Origin: Mucilaginibacter flavidus
GTDB taxonomy: Bacteria > Bacteroidota > Bacteroidia > Sphingobacteriales > Sphingobacteriaceae
NCBI RefSeq assembly: GCF_024055575.1
Contig: NZ_JAMXOE010000001.1
Location: 310,001 to 374,000, forward strand
Direction: 5' to 3'
Length of the DNA: 64,000 bases
Under the pieces are notes generated by a model. That model was not told where the DNA came from. It ran no database searches and worked only from the letters and a program-made list of their open reading frames with translations. The position numbers were made by a program, and so were the translations under genes. Each line of letters starts with the position of its first letter. Positions within the stretch are counted from its first letter, which is position 1. Positions 40,686 to 49,018 of the stretch are shown here, in pieces.

Positions 40686-40760
40686 AAATGGTTGCAGTAG
40701 TTAGTGGTAGTTGCAGTAACAGCAATAATATACTGCTACTTCCGACTGCCACTGCCACTA
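40686..40760. repeat. Short-period repeat GTAGCAGT/ACTGCCAC, copy B
   Basis: Fills the gap between the MazG-like start and the dtd stop. The left part (GCAGTAGTTAGTGGTAGT) is an approximate inverse of the right part (ACTGCCACTGCCACTAAT). The dtd stop codon (TAG on minus, 40760-40758) lies in the last unit. It shares its word with 39267-39362. Confidence 0.75.
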
Positions 40761-41216
40761 ATGATTGTCCTTATCTTTTGTATCCATTATAATGGTTACC
40801 GGCCCATCGTTAAGCAAATTTATTTTCATATCAGCTCCAAAAATTCCGGCTTCCACTTTTTTACCAGTAAGTTCAGTCATGGTTTTTATCATTTGCTCGT
40901 ACATAGGTATCGCCTTGTCCGGTTTTGCTGCTCTTATAAACGAAGGCCGGTTTCCCTTTTTAGTTTGGGCGAATAACGTAAACTGCGATATCAATAAAAC
41001 ACCGCCATCAACATCTGCGAGGGCTTTATTCATTAACCCGTTTTCATCACTGAATACGCGCAGGTTAGCTATTTTCTGGGCCAGCCATTGCAGGTCATCG
41101 TCTGTATCGGCATCTTCAATGCCAAGTAATACCAAAAAACCTAAGCCTATCTCGCCCGTTGTTTCGTCGTTTACTTTACAGTTCGCCTGGGTCACCCGTT
41201 GTATTACAGCTCTCAT
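40758..41216 (-). CDS. dtd: D-aminoacyl-tRNA deacylase
   Basis: 152 residues, full length. MRAVIQRVTQANCKVNDETT is the standard start; GVLLISQFTLFAQTKKGNRPSF holds the SQFTL motif and LLNDGPVTIIMDTKD the cross-subunit Gly-cisPro motif (GPVT). Both are needed for clearing D-amino acids from mischarged tRNA. It is followed downstream by the MazG-like gene on the same strand and preceded by the repeat arm at 41238. Confidence 0.95.
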   Translation of the reverse strand: MRAVIQRVTQANCKVNDETTGEIGLGFLVLLGIEDADTDDDLQWLAQKIANLRVFSDENGLMNKALADVDGGVLLISQFTLFAQTKKGNRPSFIRAAKPDKAIPMYEQMIKTMTELTGKKVEAGIFGADMKINLLNDGPVTIIMDTKDKDNH

Positions 41217-41237
41217 AAATTATTAAACACTAATTGG

Positions 41238-41372
41238 CACGAATTTATTCGAATTTCACGAATTAGCCGCAATCAGTTCAAATTAAACCGTAACGGGGCA
41301 AATAATGTAAAAGTTCCGTCCAATTTTCATATCCTTTGGTTATTCAATTAGTGAAATTCGAATAAATTCGTG
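41238..41372. repeat. Inverted repeat with 10-bp words, perfect over 22 bp
   Basis: 41238-41259 and 41351-41372 are perfect 22-bp reverse complements made of 10-nt units (GAATTTATTC-type). They flank a 91-nt spacer with no gene. The right arm ends 15 nt before the ATG of the PLP enzyme gene. Confidence 0.9.
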
Positions 41373-41387
41373 AAATTCGCGCCCATC

Positions 41388-42623
41388 ATGACTACTAAAA
41401 GAGGCTTCACTACTACTATACTTCACTCCGACCGCTTAGGCAAACCCGAACACGGTGCATTACACAAACCCATACATACTGCTGTAACTTATGGTTACGA
41501 CGATGTGCAAGACCTGGTTGATATTTTCCAGAATAAAAAGAAAGGGTATGCTTACTCTCGCCAGGGAAACCCTACTGTAACTGCGCTGGAAACCAAGATT
41601 ACTAATATGGAAAATGGCATGGCTACCATCGCTTTTTCAACCGGCATGGCAGCTATATCCGCTACTATACTGGCACTAATTAAACATGGCGACCACGTAC
41701 TGGCAAGCTCATTTTTGTTTGGTAATACCCGTAGTGTGTTTCAGTCGTTTGTTGATATGGGATTGGATATTACTTTTACCGATGCCACATCTGTTGATAA
41801 TATTAAAGCGGAATTAAAAGACAATACCCGTTTAGTTTTTGTTGAAACCATTGCCAACCCTGCCACCCAAATTGCTGACCTTAAACAAATCGGCGACCTG
41901 TGCGAGCAAAAAGGCATCATTTACATGGTTGATAACACCATGACATCGCCCTATATTTTTAAACCGGTTGATGTGAAAGCCAGCCTGGTTATAAACTCAT
42001 TGACCAAATACATTGGCGGCCATGGCAATGCATTGGGCGGCAGCGTTACAGATACAGGTTTATTCGACTGGAGTAACTTCCCTAATATTTTCCCGACCTT
42101 TAAAACCCAGGTTAAGCCGGAGGTTTTGGGGATGACGCAAATCCGTAAAAAAGGCCTGCGTGATGCCGGTGGAACTTTGGCGCCCGAAGCTGCTCACTCA
42201 ATTTCTGTTGGGTCAGAAACGCTGGCCTTGCGGCTTGAACGCGCCTGCAGCAATGCCATGGCGCTTGCTACTTTTTTTGAGGGACATCCTTTAATTAAAA
42301 AAGTTTACTACCCCGGTTTAGAGTCGCATCCGCAGCACAAGCTGGCCGGTGAACTGTTCTACAAATTTGGCGGACTAATGAGCATTGAGCTGGATGATAG
42401 TGTTGATTGCTTTGCATTCTTAAACAAGTTGAAACTAGTTATCAAATCAAGCAACCTGGGCGATACGCGTACTTTGGCTATACCTGTTGCACATACCATA
42501 TTTAACGAGTTGGGCGCTGCCAAACGGGCCGAGATGGGGATATCTGATTCAATGATTCGCCTATCGGTAGGTATTGAGGATTTGGATGATTTGCTGGAGG
42601 ATTTTAAGAATGCTTTAGCATAG
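41388..42623 (+). CDS. Cys/Met-metabolism PLP-dependent enzyme (cystathionine synthase/methionine lyase class)
   Basis: 411 residues from ATG 41388 (MTTKRGFTTTILHSDRLGKP). Features of the family: YAYSRQGNPTVTALETKITN, MATIAFSTGMAAISATILAL, VDNTMTSPYIFKPVDVKASL (PLP-ring Asp), LVINSLTKYIGGHGNALGGS with the Schiff-base Lys, and LGDTRTLAIPVAHTIFNELG. Members interconvert homoserine esters, cysteine, homocysteine and cystathionine, or cleave methionine. Which activity applies cannot be told from these motifs. A GTG 18 nt upstream is in frame but lies within the repeat arm. The stop codon is the start of the next repeat. Confidence 0.88.
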   Translation: MTTKRGFTTTILHSDRLGKPEHGALHKPIHTAVTYGYDDVQDLVDIFQNKKKGYAYSRQGNPTVTALETKITNMENGMATIAFSTGMAAISATILALIKHGDHVLASSFLFGNTRSVFQSFVDMGLDITFTDATSVDNIKAELKDNTRLVFVETIANPATQIADLKQIGDLCEQKGIIYMVDNTMTSPYIFKPVDVKASLVINSLTKYIGGHGNALGGSVTDTGLFDWSNFPNIFPTFKTQVKPEVLGMTQIRKKGLRDAGGTLAPEAAHSISVGSETLALRLERACSNAMALATFFEGHPLIKKVYYPGLESHPQHKLAGELFYKFGGLMSIELDDSVDCFAFLNKLKLVIKSSNLGDTRTLAIPVAHTIFNELGAAKRAEMGISDSMIRLSVGIEDLDDLLEDFKNALA

Positions 42624-42710
42624 AGTCAAGAACCAAGAATCAAGAAATAAAAAAATGGCAGCTTCGCGAACTTTAAAAATCTTGATTCTTGGCTCTTGGT
42701 TCCTGACTCT
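42622..42710. repeat. Inverted repeat with 7-bp words that extends into a coding sequence
   Basis: Left arm 42622-42645 (AGAGTCA AGAACCA AGAATCA) begins inside the stop codon of the PLP enzyme. Right arm 42680-42710 is its reverse complement with one mismatch and one extra 7-nt unit, and lies in codons 9-19 of the next gene, encoding its signal peptide core. Confidence 0.92.
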
Positions 42711-43695
42711 TTTTTCCTGTCATCACCCCAAAGCAGTAAACACTTCCTTTTACTACTGGAAAACCGTTTATAAAAACAACCCAACCGAAACGAGTTACCT
42801 GCGTCGGTTCCATTCAAGTAAATTATACGTGCGTATAATGGATGTAAATATGGATGATGATGGTATTTCACCCGTTCCTGTATCGCCCATAACATTTAAG
42901 GATAAGCTTCCTGATAGTGTGCAAATTGTGCCTGTGGTATTTATTGTTAACGATGTTCTAAAGTCGATGAACAAAACCCGGCTGGATGATTTAGCTGCCA
43001 AGCTGGTAAAGTTTGTAACCGCCAAAGTGGAGCAATCGGGCAAAGCCTCGTTTAATGAATTACAGATAGATTGCGATTGGACAGTGACCACCCGCAACGC
43101 CTATTTCTACCTGCTGAATAAAGTTAAACTAAACCCTGCACTTAATCACAAAATAGTATCGGCTACGCTGCGGCTGCACCAGCTAAAAAGTCAGCAGAAG
43201 ATGGGCGTACCACCGGTAAGCCGGGTTATGCTGATGTGCTATAACATGGGTAATTTACGCAAGTATGGCAACCAGAACAGCATACTGGATTTAAGCGAAA
43301 TGAAGAAATATTTAGGCGATAATATCGCCGGTTATCCCATCCCGGTCGACGTTGGTTTACCTCTTTTTAGCTGGGCCGTGGCCTTTCGAAATAAGGAATA
43401 TGCGGGCATTTCAAAAAGAATAAAATTTGTTGATTTAAATAATAAAAATCAGTTTATATTTATAGGAAATAACATTTACAAAGCAGCAGAAGACCTTCCC
43501 GAATATGGATTACAGAAAGCCGATGAAGTGCGTTGGGAGGCTATCTCTGTGCCTGATTTGCAGGCAGCTGCCGGTTATATTTCGCCGCTGATAAAAGCGG
43601 ATACTATTAACGTAATTTATTTCCATCTCGATGAAACGGTTCTTCGGCCATATAGCTTCCCCGACCTGCAAAAGGTTAATAATTTACTGCGTTAG
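42655..43695 (+). CDS. Lipoprotein of unknown function
   Basis: 346 residues. A lipoprotein signal, ILILGSWFLTLFSC, has its Cys at residue 22. The h-region (residues 9-19) is encoded by the right arm of the preceding inverted repeat. The mature part has LRRFHSSKLYVRIMDVNMDD, ELQIDCDWTVTTRNAYFYLL, GVPPVSRVMLMCYNMGNLRK and GYPIPVDVGLPLFSWAVAFR, which together resemble a TIM-barrel-like glycoside hydrolase fold, though I cannot name the family. The 3' end overlaps the next gene by 65 nt, and both products are exported, so they likely form a functional pair at the cell surface. Confidence 0.75.
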   Translation: MAASRTLKILILGSWFLTLFSCHHPKAVNTSFYYWKTVYKNNPTETSYLRRFHSSKLYVRIMDVNMDDDGISPVPVSPITFKDKLPDSVQIVPVVFIVNDVLKSMNKTRLDDLAAKLVKFVTAKVEQSGKASFNELQIDCDWTVTTRNAYFYLLNKVKLNPALNHKIVSATLRLHQLKSQQKMGVPPVSRVMLMCYNMGNLRKYGNQNSILDLSEMKKYLGDNIAGYPIPVDVGLPLFSWAVAFRNKEYAGISKRIKFVDLNNKNQFIFIGNNIYKAAEDLPEYGLQKADEVRWEAISVPDLQAAAGYISPLIKADTINVIYFHLDETVLRPYSFPDLQKVNNLLR

Positions 43696-46234
43696 TTTCA
43701 TCGGTGTATTTTTTATAGGGATTGCTCTCGATCTTGCCTGCGGGCCTGAACCCGACCCGTATGATTATTACGTAAGCTTTTTTCATAATAACCTTCAAAA
43801 AGATAGCAGTTACCAACGATTTTACTTTAATGGGTACACATTTTTAAACGGCAACATTTACGAAGCAGAGCGTGACAACAAAATTGCTGAAGGCGACATC
43901 AATGTAAAAGAATGGCTGACCTACTGCGGAGGTCGGGTTACCTATAAAGACATCTCCAATGTTTTGTATGAGTTGGACGAAAAAACGGACTCGCTATATT
44001 TCAGGGGTTATCAAAAAGGCAAAACTAAAATGCCCGACAGCCTTAAAAATAATTCGTTTATCAAATACCTGTTGGCCGACAAAAAGAAGATGGCTTACCT
44101 CGTTTTAGCCAAAAAGGGCGAGCCGTTAGTTAACCCCCTGAACGACGAGCAGTGGAATGCAAGGCGACCAGACAAAAATGTGTTACACAAATTTGCCTTA
44201 GAGTATATCCGGATGGAGCCTGGTTTCAAAAATAGCTTTTTAAAGCTGCGTTGTTTTTACCAAGTGCAACGATTGTTGCACTATGGGGGATACACTAAAG
44301 AAGCATCGGATTTTTATGATAAACATATCAAAACGATGCATTCCAAAAGCCATGTTATGGGCTGGGCAATGTGTTTAAAAGCCGGCGAAGAAGAACAATC
44401 GGGGAATAAGGTCCAGGCGGCTTATTTGTATTCGAAATTATTTGCAGGTTATCCGGAGCGGCGCGTGCGGGCTTACTATGATTTTCTTACCACTAAAGTA
44501 CCTATTGAAAGCACTATCAAACTGGCAAAAAACGATAACGAAAAGGCGACTATTTACGCCATCAAGGGTATACACAACGCACATGTCGGATTAGCGGCTT
44601 TGCAGCAGGTTTATGAAGCCTATCCAAAATCCGAATTTGTGAGCTTGTTGCTGATTAGGGAAATTAACAAAATAGAAGAAGGCTATTTGACGACCAAAAT
44701 AAACGGCGGTAAATATTATGAAGATATCGGATATTACGAACATTCGAAATATGATAGTGTAAAACACAGCTTTATTAAATACGTTCCCAAACTTAAAGCG
44801 TTTTGTAATCGCATTGCCACTGAACGTAAATACACCGAACCCGAATTAGGCAACCTGGCTTCGGCTTATTTATCATGGATTCAAAAGGATACCAAAGCCG
44901 GGTTTAAAGCTTTATCGGCTATTAGAAGCAAAACCCTGCGTGGCAAGTTATCCGACGAAAAACAATTGATAAACCTGTTGTTGCTATCGCAAAGTATAAA
45001 AAAACTGGACAAGCGCTCCGAAAACAAGTTGCTGCCATCATTAACCTGGCTTGATGAAAAAGTGAAGCAGGAAAGGACACAGAAGGTTGATGAGAGCTAT
45101 TTTTATGGTAAGTATGACTTAAAATATTACTCCGCCTCGGCACGCGATTTTTATGAAAAGTTGCTGGCACCGATATATTTTAAACAGAAAGACACGGTAA
45201 AAGCAGCTTTGTGCATACTAAAAAGCGAAATGACCATTCCGGACGAAAGGGTTTGGGATGAGAACGCTGACCGCGGGCTTGGGTTTGACATGCCTGCTTT
45301 TTGGCAAAACAACCTGCGTTCGAGTCAATTAAAAAAGGTCATCGACTGGCAGCTATCCCCAGGTAAAAGCCCCTATTTAAAATTACTAATGGCGGAATTT
45401 AAGTATCCGGTAATCAAAAAAGTTGTCCGCTGGACGAAATCATACAAAGTAGAAAAGATAGGTGAAAAACCCGGCCAAAAAACATTGTCTGCGACTTACG
45501 ACTTGCTTGGCACTGCTTATTTAAGAGAACATAAATATGCTGCCGCTGTTCGCGCCTTTAAGCATATCGACATTGCCAAACTTGACCGTTCCACAAATGA
45601 TGCTTACAATGATTCGCTTTCCAAACATTATAACCAATACGCCGACCCGTTTGCTGATAAAGTACGTGATTATCCCCATGTTTACTCATTAAAGAAAACG
45701 CAGGGATATAACAAGCTTACTTATGCCGAAACCATGGCGTGGTTGGAGCGACAAACAAAAGTCAATCCAAAGAGCGCTGCTAAAAGCTACTATAAAATGG
45801 CCTGCGGCTTGTATAATACCTCGTACTATGGCAATGCCTGGATTTATGCTGCCTACAGCAGCGCCAGCGATGACAAATACCGCACTAAGGTATTTTATTA
45901 TGACGACGACTATTTAAGAAACCTAAAAGCAGAGACGTGGTTTATAAAGGCCCGCGAGCTAAGTAATAATGCGGAATTTAAAGCAAGGTGCACATTTATG
46001 GCGGCAAAATGCAGGCAAACTCAAATACCGGTGCCGGGAAGCTGGGAACAAAGACTCGCCGATGCAAAATATGGTATTAAGTTTGAAGGCAACGACCACG
46101 GTTACAGCAAAGCTCTAAGAAACAATTACTACTTCAGCGATTTAAAAAAGAATTATTCGAAAACCAAATTCTATCGCACCGCAGTAAGTGATTGCAGCTA
46201 TTTCAGGGATTTTCTGACGGTGTCGAAACCATAA
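43631..46234 (+). CDS. Large exported protein of unknown function, probably helical-repeat
   Basis: 867 residues from ATG 43631, overlapping the previous gene by 65 nt in another frame. The first 36 residues contain a hydrophobic segment ending in Cys (LIIYCVSFIGVFFIGIALDLAC), a likely lipoprotein signal. The mature protein is rich in Lys/Tyr helices with TPR-like spacing (QPGQKTLSATYDLLGTAYLREHK in part; SKHYNQYADPF; KSYYKMACGLYNTSYYGNAW). There is no catalytic motif I recognise. Together with the upstream lipoprotein it looks like a two-gene surface unit. A later start inside the signal is possible but would remove it. Confidence 0.7.
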   Translation: MKRFFGHIASPTCKRLIIYCVSFIGVFFIGIALDLACGPEPDPYDYYVSFFHNNLQKDSSYQRFYFNGYTFLNGNIYEAERDNKIAEGDINVKEWLTYCGGRVTYKDISNVLYELDEKTDSLYFRGYQKGKTKMPDSLKNNSFIKYLLADKKKMAYLVLAKKGEPLVNPLNDEQWNARRPDKNVLHKFALEYIRMEPGFKNSFLKLRCFYQVQRLLHYGGYTKEASDFYDKHIKTMHSKSHVMGWAMCLKAGEEEQSGNKVQAAYLYSKLFAGYPERRVRAYYDFLTTKVPIESTIKLAKNDNEKATIYAIKGIHNAHVGLAALQQVYEAYPKSEFVSLLLIREINKIEEGYLTTKINGGKYYEDIGYYEHSKYDSVKHSFIKYVPKLKAFCNRIATERKYTEPELGNLASAYLSWIQKDTKAGFKALSAIRSKTLRGKLSDEKQLINLLLLSQSIKKLDKRSENKLLPSLTWLDEKVKQERTQKVDESYFYGKYDLKYYSASARDFYEKLLAPIYFKQKDTVKAALCILKSEMTIPDERVWDENADRGLGFDMPAFWQNNLRSSQLKKVIDWQLSPGKSPYLKLLMAEFKYPVIKKVVRWTKSYKVEKIGEKPGQKTLSATYDLLGTAYLREHKYAAAVRAFKHIDIAKLDRSTNDAYNDSLSKHYNQYADPFADKVRDYPHVYSLKKTQGYNKLTYAETMAWLERQTKVNPKSAAKSYYKMACGLYNTSYYGNAWIYAAYSSASDDKYRTKVFYYDDDYLRNLKAETWFIKARELSNNAEFKARCTFMAAKCRQTQIPVPGSWEQRLADAKYGIKFEGNDHGYSKALRNNYYFSDLKKNYSKTKFYRTAVSDCSYFRDFLTVSKP

Positions 46235-46300
46235 ATGTCCGTAAGACTAAAAAAGTCAATTTGTTAAAATGTCAAAAATCAGATAATCAGCATGTTTCAT

Positions 46301-46337
46301 AGCGTTCCGGGTGTTCCACAAATAAAAATGGAACGCT
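46301..46337. terminator. Hairpin between convergent genes
   Basis: AGCGTTCC (46301-46308) and GGAACGCT (46330-46337) are perfect complements. A second pairing, GTTCCA with TGGAAC, competes inside. There is only a short T-run, so this is a weak terminator at best for the 867-residue gene or for rsgA. Confidence 0.4.
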
Positions 46338-46344
46338 TTAGATA

Positions 46345-47265
46345 TTAGGCACGTGTATCATTCCCATTATAAATACTCAAATAACTCTCATATCGCGATA
46401 GTTCAATTTCGCCTTCGTGCACGGCGTCAAGCACGGCGCAACCGGGTTCGTTAATGTGGCGGCAGTTGTTAAAGCGGCATTGGTTCATCCGGTCGCGCAT
46501 TTCGGGGAAGAAGTGGCTTAGTTCCTGTTTTTCTATGTCGATAATACCGAGTTCGCGTATACCGGGGGTATCTATAATGAAACCGCCCTGCGGCAGTTCA
46601 AACATTTCGGCAAAGGTGGTAGTGTGCATGCCTTTGTCGCTCCAGTCGGATACCTGGTGGGTGCGCAGGTCGAGGTCGGGCAATAAAGCGTTTATCAGGC
46701 TCGATTTGCCCACGCCCGAGTGTCCGGAAAATAGGGTGACTTTATCTTTAAGTAATTCCTGCACCTGGTCAATATTGGTTCCCTCCAGGGCCGATACTTC
46801 AAAACAGGGATAGCCTATTTTTTCGTAGACGGCTTTGTAATCGGCCAAAACTTCAAGACCTTCATCACTAAACAAATCCAGCTTGTTAAAAATCAGTTTG
46901 GCAGGGATATCGTATGCCTCGGCCGTTACCAAAAACCTGTCGATAAAACCTAATGACGTGCGGGGTGAAGCGAGCGTAACTACCAGCAAAGCCTGGTCGA
47001 GATTGGCAGCAAGTATTTGCCCCTGTTTCGACAGGTTGATGGATTTGCGGATAATGTAGTTTTTACGTTGTTGTAAATTGGCAATTACGCCGGTTTCCTG
47101 GTCGGGCTCCATTTCAAAATCTACGATGTCGCCAACAGCCAGGGGGTTAGTGGTAACAATGCCCATTGTGCGAAACTTCCCTTTTATGCGGCAGTCAATA
47201 CGCTTGCCATCGGGTAGTTGCACCTGGTACCAGCTTCCGGTTGATTTTATAATTAATCCCTGCAT
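46345..47265 (-). CDS. rsgA: Ribosome small subunit-dependent GTPase A
   Basis: 306 residues, full length. The N-terminal OB fold is followed by the circularly permuted GTPase: LIFNKLDLFSDEG (G4), VSALEGTNID (G5), LFSGHSGVGKSSLINALLPD (G1) and FIIDTPGIRELG (G3). The C-terminal zinc site CRFNNCRHINEPGCAVLDAV is intact. It acts in late 30S subunit assembly, releasing assembly factors on GTP hydrolysis. It diverges from the nitrilase gene, with starts 46 nt apart. Confidence 0.95.
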   Translation of the reverse strand: MQGLIIKSTGSWYQVQLPDGKRIDCRIKGKFRTMGIVTTNPLAVGDIVDFEMEPDQETGVIANLQQRKNYIIRKSINLSKQGQILAANLDQALLVVTLASPRTSLGFIDRFLVTAEAYDIPAKLIFNKLDLFSDEGLEVLADYKAVYEKIGYPCFEVSALEGTNIDQVQELLKDKVTLFSGHSGVGKSSLINALLPDLDLRTHQVSDWSDKGMHTTTFAEMFELPQGGFIIDTPGIRELGIIDIEKQELSHFFPEMRDRMNQCRFNNCRHINEPGCAVLDAVHEGEIELSRYESYLSIYNGNDTRA

Positions 47266-47311
47266 TTTGAAGCAAAGGTATTAAATTTGTTAGCATCCGT
47301 TTAGCATCCTT

Positions 47312-48100
47312 ATGAAAGTAGCAGTTGCATCCCCACCGTTCCCGAAATCGATAAACGATTGCCTTTACTGGCTTGAAAAATTGACCAGGGAAGCCGCCGG
47401 AAAAAACGCGGCCATCATTTGTTTCCCGGAGTCATTTATTCCAGGGTACCCCTTGGAAGAAAATGAAGTTGAGCCCGGTTCGCCCGAAAAAATGCAGGCT
47501 GCCGTGCAAAAAGCAAGCTCTATTGCTGCCGAAAATAACATCGCCATTATTTTACCGATGGATTGGTACGCTGATGGTAAAGTTTACAACATCGCCCACA
47601 TAATTTCGCGTACGGGCGAAGTGCTCGGCTACCAGGCTAAGAACCAGCTCGACCCAACGGAAGACAGTATATGGTCGGCCGGAAGTGCACGCCATATTTT
47701 TGAAGTTGACGGTGTAAAATTTGGTGTCACCATTTGCCACGAAGGTTTCAGGTACCCGGAATCTGTACGCTGGGCAGCCCGCAATGGCGCACAGATAGTT
47801 TTTCACCCGCATTGCACCGGCAGCAATATTGAAGGGCCGCAGCTAACAGAATTTGGTCACAAAAACAATCCTTATTACGAGAAAGCAATGATGATGCGTG
47901 CGCTGGAAAATACTATCTATTTCGCCAGTTCGAACTACGCATCCCTGTTTCCTGATTCGGCCAGCGCGCTGATCGCCCCCGATGGTAAATGTGTTGCCCA
48001 CAGTGCGTATGGGCGGCCTGACGTTTTTGTTGCTGAAATTGATTTGGAAAAGGCGACGGGATTGCTGGCTAAAAGGCTTAAGCCGGAGAATTATTATTAA
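47312..48100 (+). CDS. Carbon-nitrogen hydrolase (nitrilase superfamily)
   Basis: 262 residues, a full single domain. The catalytic triad is Glu (IICFPESFIPGYPLEENEV), Lys (LGYQAKNQLDPTEDSIW) and Cys (FGVTICHEGFRYPESVRWAA), all in the standard spacing. Substrates in this group include nitriles, N-carbamoyl compounds and deaminated glutathione or polyamine derivatives; the sequence does not decide. It is followed after 70 nt by a toxin-antitoxin pair on the same strand with its own promoter, so they need not be linked. Confidence 0.88.
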   Translation: MKVAVASPPFPKSINDCLYWLEKLTREAAGKNAAIICFPESFIPGYPLEENEVEPGSPEKMQAAVQKASSIAAENNIAIILPMDWYADGKVYNIAHIISRTGEVLGYQAKNQLDPTEDSIWSAGSARHIFEVDGVKFGVTICHEGFRYPESVRWAARNGAQIVFHPHCTGSNIEGPQLTEFGHKNNPYYEKAMMMRALENTIYFASSNYASLFPDSASALIAPDGKCVAHSAYGRPDVFVAEIDLEKATGLLAKRLKPENYY

Positions 48101-48134
48101 TGCCAAGATATGAGATTTTAAGGCCGCAAAGTCA

Positions 48135-48166
48135 TTTGTCAATTACTATTTATATTGTTAAATTTG
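48135..48166 (+). promoter_or_regulatory. Promoter of the second toxin-antitoxin pair
   Basis: TTTG (48135-48138), 20 nt, TAAATTTG (48159-48166): a full match to the Bacteroidetes -33/-7 pattern. The -7 box is only 4 nt from the ATG at 48171, so transcription would start at or next to the start codon. Confidence 0.6.
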
Positions 48167-48170
48167 TAAT

Positions 48171-48404
48171 ATGACAACAATCACTGTTGAAATCGATAAA
48201 AAAGAAGACCTCTCTAACCTGACGGAATATATTAACCGGCTGGGTCTAAAGTACGAAGTGGACGATAACGAGGGCTTGTTATATACCGATGATGTAAAAA
48301 ACACGCTCGACGAACGCTATGATGAATATAAAAATGGCATCGACCTGATAAGCCAGCAAGAGAGCAAGCAAAAAATTCAAGAATTACTTGCTGCTAAAAA
48401 GTAA
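48171..48404 (+). CDS. Antitoxin-like small protein, second pair
   Basis: 77 residues, acidic N-terminal half and charged C-terminal helix: MTTITVEIDKKEDLSNLTEY, KYEVDDNEGLLYTDDVKNTL and EYKNGIDLISQQESKQKIQE. The build matches small antitoxins that wrap a RelE/ParE toxin with a C-terminal helix. The toxin gene starts 3 nt after its stop codon. Its N-terminal style is shared with the antitoxin at 3080. A strong promoter-like pair lies 4 nt before the start, suggesting a leaderless message. Confidence 0.75.
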   Translation: MTTITVEIDKKEDLSNLTEYINRLGLKYEVDDNEGLLYTDDVKNTLDERYDEYKNGIDLISQQESKQKIQELLAAKK

Positions 48405-48407
48405 CGA

Positions 48408-48710
48408 ATGCCCTATCAATATAAGCTACATCCTGTAGCTCAAAAAGAATACGAATCATCCTTGTCATGGTACCTCGAAAGAAGCTTTGATGCTGCCGAA
48501 AACTTTGTCAAGGAAATCGACGCGGCATTGGTTGAAATTTGTGGAGATCCGTATCGCTATCGTAATAAATATAAAAATTACCGGGAATATGGTCTGCGAA
48601 AATATCCATTCGATATTGTTTATGTTGTTGAGGAACAATTGCAACTGGTAGTTATAGTCGCGATATTTCACGAGAAGAGGCATCCTAAAGGTAAATATAG
48701 AAAAGCATAA
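48408..48710 (+). CDS. RelE/ParE-family toxin, second pair
   Basis: 100 residues. The fold signature of the ParE/RelE superfamily is visible: helix (HPVAQKEYESSLSWYLERSF), second helix (AAENFVKEIDAALVEICGDP), then strands with YREYGLRKYPFDIVYVVEEQ and LQLVVIVAIFHEKRHPKGKY. The closing IFHEKRHP is typical of the type II toxin RelE/ParE group with a C-terminal His-Glu-Arg stretch. This toxin is shorter than, and different from, the toxin at 3288. It probably inhibits replication or translation when free of its antitoxin; that is family knowledge. Confidence 0.8.
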   Translation: MPYQYKLHPVAQKEYESSLSWYLERSFDAAENFVKEIDAALVEICGDPYRYRNKYKNYREYGLRKYPFDIVYVVEEQLQLVVIVAIFHEKRHPKGKYRKA

Positions 48711-48952
48711 GGCACATTTCGTGCCTAACTCCTTCGCTCTATAATCCTGAATTATTGATCAAATCAATCAATGAGGCTTTATTATCTGAATAGTTTTAAC
48801 AAATAATATAGGCATAAGGAAGCTACAACGTTTGTTTCCATTAACATAATCACAATTCATCCCCCCAATCCGACTATTTTATTCAAATTTTCATAAAAAA
48901 TAAAATACCTCTTGCTTATTAAAAAAATATCTACTTCCTTTACAGACATTAT

Positions 48953-49018
48953 ATGATACTTACAATCACCACATCGACAACAACAACTACCACCGGCATA
49001 AACTCCGGAGGAAAGTAG
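48953..49018 (+). CDS. thrL: Threonine operon leader peptide
   Basis: 21 codons: MILTITTSTTTTTTGINSGG plus a final Lys. Nine are Thr (six in a row) and three are Ile, closely similar in design to the thrL leader of enteric bacteria, although the sequence is independent. The peptide stops 31 nt before the terminator stem. Its last codons (TCC GGA GGA AAG) form one side of the antiterminator. A ribosome stalled on the Thr codons (48962-48994) would leave that side free. It lies directly upstream of the thrA-thrB-thrC operon, which supports a Thr (and perhaps Ile) sensing role. Confidence 0.85.
   Translation: MILTITTSTTTTTTGINSGGK

Noticed and set aside
41370..41387. Upstream GTG start for the Cys/Met PLP enzyme
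   Set aside because: Lies in the right repeat arm; the ATG at 41388 gives the conserved N-terminus.
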